Below the pieces are notes generated by a model. The model was not told where the DNA came from. It ran no database searches and saw only the letters and a list, made by a program, of their open reading frames with translations. Below, piece by piece: positions 8,673 through 11,660 of a DNA stretch of 11,660 bases. The stretch covers positions 1 through 11,660 of the forward strand of contig PCAT01000083.1 of NCBI GenBank assembly GCA_002730655.1, written 5' to 3'. Numbering within the stretch: the stretch's first letter is position 1; each line of letters begins with the position of its first letter. This DNA is from Balneola sp. GTDB taxonomy: Bacteria > Bacteroidota > Rhodothermia > Balneolales > Balneolaceae. The position numbers and the translations under genes are program-made.

Positions 8673-8684
8673 CTCTTAAGGACC
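8648..8684. terminator. Overlapping inverted repeats at convergent gene ends
   Basis: On the plus strand TTGGACT (8648-8654) can pair with GGTCCAA (8663-8669) around an 8-base loop, with six Watson-Crick pairs and one G-T pair. The same GGTCC can instead pair with GGACC (8680-8684) around a 12-base loop, followed by ATTTTA. The two hairpins exclude each other. They straddle the overlapping stop codons of the lipoprotein gene (8670-8672) and the receptor gene (8658-8656). A role in termination is plausible, but the stems are short and the T tract is weak. Confidence 0.35.
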
Positions 8685-10872
8685 ATTTTAGTTGAATCCC
8701 AGCGTACCCATGTCTCATTGCTGCTGGTTGATAGTACCTTCCTCCAAATGCGTTTGTATCGTATCCTAAACTGTGGGAACTATTAGTCAGGTTGTCTATT
8801 GCTAAGTACATTCGAGAAAGTAGGGAGGCGCTCCATTGATACTCCCAACTCACTTGTGCTCGTAGAAGATGATGTGCATCCGCAAATACCGTATTAGCAT
8901 CATCCAAGGGTAACTCAGACTGGTATTGATGCGATAGTTGCAGATCAATACCTGCGGGAAGCTCTGCACTTAGCTGTTGTAAAAGTTGCGTTTTTGGGAC
9001 TCCTGTCATCGCATTACCGTCAAATACACCTCGATTGTTTTGATAACTCTTGAACTCAAAAGGGTAATAACTGCCAGCAAAGATATAATCAAGTTCCCAG
9101 ATACTACCTTCCATTCGCAGTTCCGCACCGGGTTGAGTTGTCTCGCCCGCATTTAAGAAAATCAAGGTACCCCTTTCGGTTTGCTGTTGAACAATAGCGT
9201 CTTTCAACCAGAAGTAAAATAGGCTACCATCAACAAACCATCGCTTGTTAAATAGGTAGGCGCGAAGACCCCATTCAACATTGGTGCCAATTTCAGCCTC
9301 CAGACCCATATTAACAGTACCTTCATTAGTGCGGATTTCTTCAAGTGTAGGGGGTGAGAAACCACGAGCAAGGCTAAGATGAGTGGTGAGCTCAGTGTTG
9401 AGCCGATAGTTTAAACCAATTCTAGGAATCCATTGTAAATTAAACGTTCGATCAATGGTCCCCGTATTTCCATACCCATAGGCAGCAAAAAGACGATCAA
9501 TAGAATATTGCAGGTCGTTCACACTTTGTGCAAAATTAATGCGGAGTGAAGGGTTAATTTGCCATTGAACAGAACTGAATATAAGTAGTTGGTGTAAAGC
9601 TATACGATCGTCAAAATTCAAAGTATCCACAATTCCCATGTTATTCCCGTAGTTTCTGGCATCGTAAGCGGCACGGTGAAATTCAATTCCTGTATCCCAT
9701 CGCAAGCGCGGCTCTGAGCGTTTTAAAGATTTTGACTTCCATGACCAAAGCCCCCGAAAACCACCACTTATTCGGTTGTCTACTTTATAATCTAAATTAA
9801 AAGGGTTTTCAAAGCTGGATGAGTTTCCAAATAAAGATATTTTTTGGGCCCATTTTTTTGTGAAGGCCCAGTCCCAATGAATTCCCGCTATAATAGCTTC
9901 ATGATTAATTCCAGCTTGAGCGTCTTCACTTCCTAAAACAAAACGGTTCCCAGGTCGTGCTTGTTTAGGGTTATCCTGGAATTGAGTAGCATTTAAACCA
10001 CCTGGAATTTCATAGACCAGATCACTATGCATGACGTGAGCAGAGAGCGTTTGAGCAGTTTCTAAGACTCTGAATCGGCCGTTGAATTCAAAAATAGATC
10101 TGTTCATTGCAGATTGCTTTCTGTAGCCGTTTAGTTGTGACTGTGCCCACTGAAGTCCGATTTGAGAATGCTGATCTTCTTGTAAAATACGACTGCCTAA
10201 AATTTGCCTACCATAGGCACCAACTTCGGCTTGATTCTGGATACTAACACGGCTCCATTTCGCTTCCAATTTAGAGGGCTCTGAATTGGTTCCTTGAGTG
10301 GATATGTTGGACTCATATGATGTAGTCTCTGATAATAATGGAAAACTCCTAAAAAGTAAGACTCCTCCATTTCCTGCGCCATATAAACTCCCAGATGGCC
10401 CCTTTAAAACCTCCGCTTCGCGAAATTGAATGGGATCTAGGAGATTTAAAAAAGTTGATCCAGTGGGCTCGGTAATAGGGAAATCGTTCCAATATATTTT
10501 AACGTTGCGAATACCAAAAGGGGCTCTAAGCGAACTTCCTCGTAGGGCGATTCGATAACTGGCAGGTGCTCGTTCTTCAAAACGAAGTCCCGATACTTTC
10601 TCAAGAGCGCCTCGTAGAGAATGTAGATCTTGAGCGCTAAAATCTGCGGGGTCTAGTGTTTGAATAGAACCTGGGGTATCTAAGAGCCGTTGATTGTGTA
10701 TGAATCCAATTACAAAGATTTCTTCGAAATCAATAGCTTGAATAACCGTATCTAAATAAACAGTTTTAGGTGACGTTTCTGAGATAGAATGCGCGTACGC
10801 AAGAGAGCTTAATGGGACTATTAGCAGTATTGACAACATGCAACTAGTTCTAATAAAATCAAATCTTAGCAT
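8656..10872 (-). CDS. TonB-dependent outer-membrane receptor
   Basis: The protein has 738 residues from the ATG at 10872-10870. Residues 1-27 form a signal peptide with Arg3 and Arg8, a hydrophobic core and a cleavage site after AYA (25-27). A possible TonB box, EEIFVIGF, lies at 50-57. The plug domain spans about 60-180: TPGSIQTLD (66-74), LRGALEKVSGLRFEE (86-100), RIALRGSSLR (107-116), VKIYWNDFPITEP (124-136) and the conserved VLKGPSGSLYGAGNGG (155-170). The remaining ~550 residues have the alternating aromatic/polar strands of a 22-strand barrel. It imports a substrate, perhaps an iron complex, using TonB energy; the layout recalls FecA-like receptors, but the ligand cannot be read from the sequence. 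The last strand reads GIQLKWSL, followed by RAIGPD; most such proteins end at an aromatic residue, so this short tail is odd. A longer start at 10935 would add 21 residues unlike a signal peptide. It is divergent from murI. Confidence 0.93.
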   Translation of the reverse strand: MLRFDFIRTSCMLSILLIVPLSSLAYAHSISETSPKTVYLDTVIQAIDFEEIFVIGFIHNQRLLDTPGSIQTLDPADFSAQDLHSLRGALEKVSGLRFEERAPASYRIALRGSSLRAPFGIRNVKIYWNDFPITEPTGSTFLNLLDPIQFREAEVLKGPSGSLYGAGNGGVLLFRSFPLLSETTSYESNISTQGTNSEPSKLEAKWSRVSIQNQAEVGAYGRQILGSRILQEDQHSQIGLQWAQSQLNGYRKQSAMNRSIFEFNGRFRVLETAQTLSAHVMHSDLVYEIPGGLNATQFQDNPKQARPGNRFVLGSEDAQAGINHEAIIAGIHWDWAFTKKWAQKISLFGNSSSFENPFNLDYKVDNRISGGFRGLWSWKSKSLKRSEPRLRWDTGIEFHRAAYDARNYGNNMGIVDTLNFDDRIALHQLLIFSSVQWQINPSLRINFAQSVNDLQYSIDRLFAAYGYGNTGTIDRTFNLQWIPRIGLNYRLNTELTTHLSLARGFSPPTLEEIRTNEGTVNMGLEAEIGTNVEWGLRAYLFNKRWFVDGSLFYFWLKDAIVQQQTERGTLIFLNAGETTQPGAELRMEGSIWELDYIFAGSYYPFEFKSYQNNRGVFDGNAMTGVPKTQLLQQLSAELPAGIDLQLSHQYQSELPLDDANTVFADAHHLLRAQVSWEYQWSASLLSRMYLAIDNLTNSSHSLGYDTNAFGGRYYQPAAMRHGYAGIQLKWSLRAIGPD
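10830..10859 (+). promoter_or_regulatory. Candidate promoter for murI (weak)
   Basis: TTGACA at 10830-10835 and TAAAAT at 10854-10859 are 18 bp apart, a sigma-70-like arrangement. They lie inside the signal-peptide codons of the divergent receptor gene and would give a leader of roughly 80 bases before the murI TTG. In this lineage the preferred promoter motif may differ, and AT-rich DNA yields such matches by chance. Confidence 0.2.
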
Positions 10873-10921
10873 CATATAATTGAAAATGGCGTAAATAAAA
10901 TCATACATTACATACAATTGA

Positions 10922-10949
10922 TAGCAAATAATCATTCAATCATTTGATA
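10922..10949. repeat. Operator-like dyad plus direct repeat at murI start
   Basis: TAGCAAAT (10922-10929) and ATTTGATA (10942-10949) form an inverted repeat with seven of eight positions matching, separated by 12 bp. Inside it AATCATT occurs twice (10930-10936 and 10938-10944), eight bp apart. The element spans the start of murI and the region 5' of the receptor gene, so a regulator binding here could affect both genes. No family is assigned; an AT-rich chance match is possible. Confidence 0.35.
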
Positions 10950-11660
10950 AAGTATATACAACATAATCGGGACAGGCCTATCGGAATTTTTGATTCGGGT
11001 ATCGGTGGGCTAACTGTAGCAAAAGCGGTTAAAGCAGCGTTACCAAATGAGGACATATTGTATTTTGGGGACACTGCTCGAGTACCCTATGGAGTGAAAT
11101 CCGAGGAAACCGTACGTGCTTATGCCCTTGAAATAACAAAGTTTTTGATGGATAAGGGAGTTAAAATGATATTGATTGCCTGCAATACTGTTTCTGCGTC
11201 GGCAAAGGAAGATATTATGCATAGGGCTGGAACTATTCCTGTTATAGATGTAATTAGCGCTGGTGCCCAAGCTGCTTCCGAATCTGGATTAGGGGTTACA
11301 CCTACAGTAGGAGTAATTGGAACCATTGCAACGGTTCAGTCCAAAGCCTATGAGGAAGCTTTAATCCAGCAGCTTGGCTCAGTGAATGTAATTCAGCAAG
11401 CCTGTCCTCTATTGGTTCCTTTAGCTGAAGAGGGATGGATAGAGCATGAGGTTGCACGACTAACCGTAAAAGAGTATGTTCGTTCATTTGATGACTACCA
11501 ACTTGATGCTTTAATCTTGGGTTGTACTCACTACCCTTTATTTACTAATTTGATTGCAGATGTATTGCCCTCCAAGCAAACACAAATTATAGATTCTGCT
11601 GAATCTATTGCGACATCGGCTAAACAATATTTGGTAAGGCAAGGGGGTTGCAATACTAAA
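10944..11660 (+). CDS. murI: Glutamate racemase (3' end outside window)
   Basis: The 239 codons present encode a typical MurI, lacking about the last 25-30 residues of the usual 265-270. MurI converts L-glutamate to D-glutamate for peptidoglycan synthesis in the cytoplasm. The two catalytic cysteines are present: Cys80 in LIACNTVSA and Cys194 in LGCTHYP. The N-terminal signature RPIGIFDSGIGGLTV (11-25) includes Asp17-Ser18, and GDTARVPYG lies at 42-50. No ATG exists in frame between the upstream stop TAA (10929-10931) and this signature. TTG at 10944-10946 gives ten residues before the conserved RPIG, a normal length, so it is the best start; no Shine-Dalgarno sequence is seen. The gene is divergent from the receptor gene, with only 71 bp between the chosen starts. 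Confidence 0.95.
   Translation, partial: MIKYIQHNRDRPIGIFDSGIGGLTVAKAVKAALPNEDILYFGDTARVPYGVKSEETVRAYALEITKFLMDKGVKMILIACNTVSASAKEDIMHRAGTIPVIDVISAGAQAASESGLGVTPTVGVIGTIATVQSKAYEEALIQQLGSVNVIQQACPLLVPLAEEGWIEHEVARLTVKEYVRSFDDYQLDALILGCTHYPLFTNLIADVLPSKQTQIIDSAESIATSAKQYLVRQGGCNTK

Noticed and set aside
10873..10935. Longer receptor start with 21 extra residues
   Set aside because: The extra residues are aromatic and uncharged, unlike a signal peptide, while Met at 10872 begins a normal one. It would also leave almost no room for a promoter.
10921..10940. Possible Fur box near the receptor gene
   Set aside because: Nine consecutive bases (ATAATCATT at 10928-10936) match the Fur consensus, but the rest of the 19-mer does not, and the region is AT-rich.
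1..11660. Defence system, CRISPR array, insertion sequence, tRNA or prophage
   Set aside because: No spaced direct repeats, transposase or integrase motifs, terminal inverted repeats or tRNA-like folds were seen; all coding sequence is explained by the listed genes.

Overview
The window looks like chromosomal core sequence from a Gram-negative bacterium of the Bacteroidota/Balneolota (FCB) group. This is inferred from gene content rather than from any marker search: a BatA-type N-terminal domain fused to a VWA domain, a TonB-dependent outer-membrane receptor, a lipoprotein with FG-GAP-like repeats, mostly absent Shine-Dalgarno sequences, and AT-rich DNA (GC judged by eye to be near 40%). There are no RNA genes, mobile elements, CRISPR arrays or prophage genes. 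Coding density is very high, and no stretch over 300 bases lacks a gene.

The left half (1-5860) is one minus-strand series of five genes, probably an operon. Transcription would run leftwards: a BatA/VWA membrane protein (5860-3713), a small three-helix membrane protein with a possible PH-like tail (3720-3136), the ribosome-associated GTPase HflX (3089-1800), a two-CBS plus ACT-like regulatory protein (1754-1074), and an exported or membrane-anchored TPR protein (1102 to beyond base 1). Two junctions overlap, by 8 bp and 29 bp, and the other two gaps are about 45 bp. HflX starts at TTG with a clear Shine-Dalgarno sequence, which stands out here.

The middle (5979-8672) is a plus-strand lipoprotein of 897 residues, read divergently from the operon across a 118-bp spacer. 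Its N-terminal half is unrecognised (weakly like DUF3352). Its C-terminal half holds eight repeats of about 46 residues, which I read as an eight-bladed propeller. Its 3' end overlaps the 3' end of a convergent TonB-dependent receptor gene (10872-8656) by 17 bp, and short inverted repeats there could form alternative hairpins.

The right end (from 10944) is the start of glutamate racemase (murI), divergent from the receptor. It has no usable ATG, and TTG is the best start. The short spacer between the two genes carries an operator-like dyad and a direct repeat that overlaps the murI start.

I found no clear new multi-gene system. The best leads are the architecture of the 897-residue lipoprotein, the BatA/VWA plus small membrane protein pair, the overlapping convergent gene ends, and the operator-like dyad at murI.
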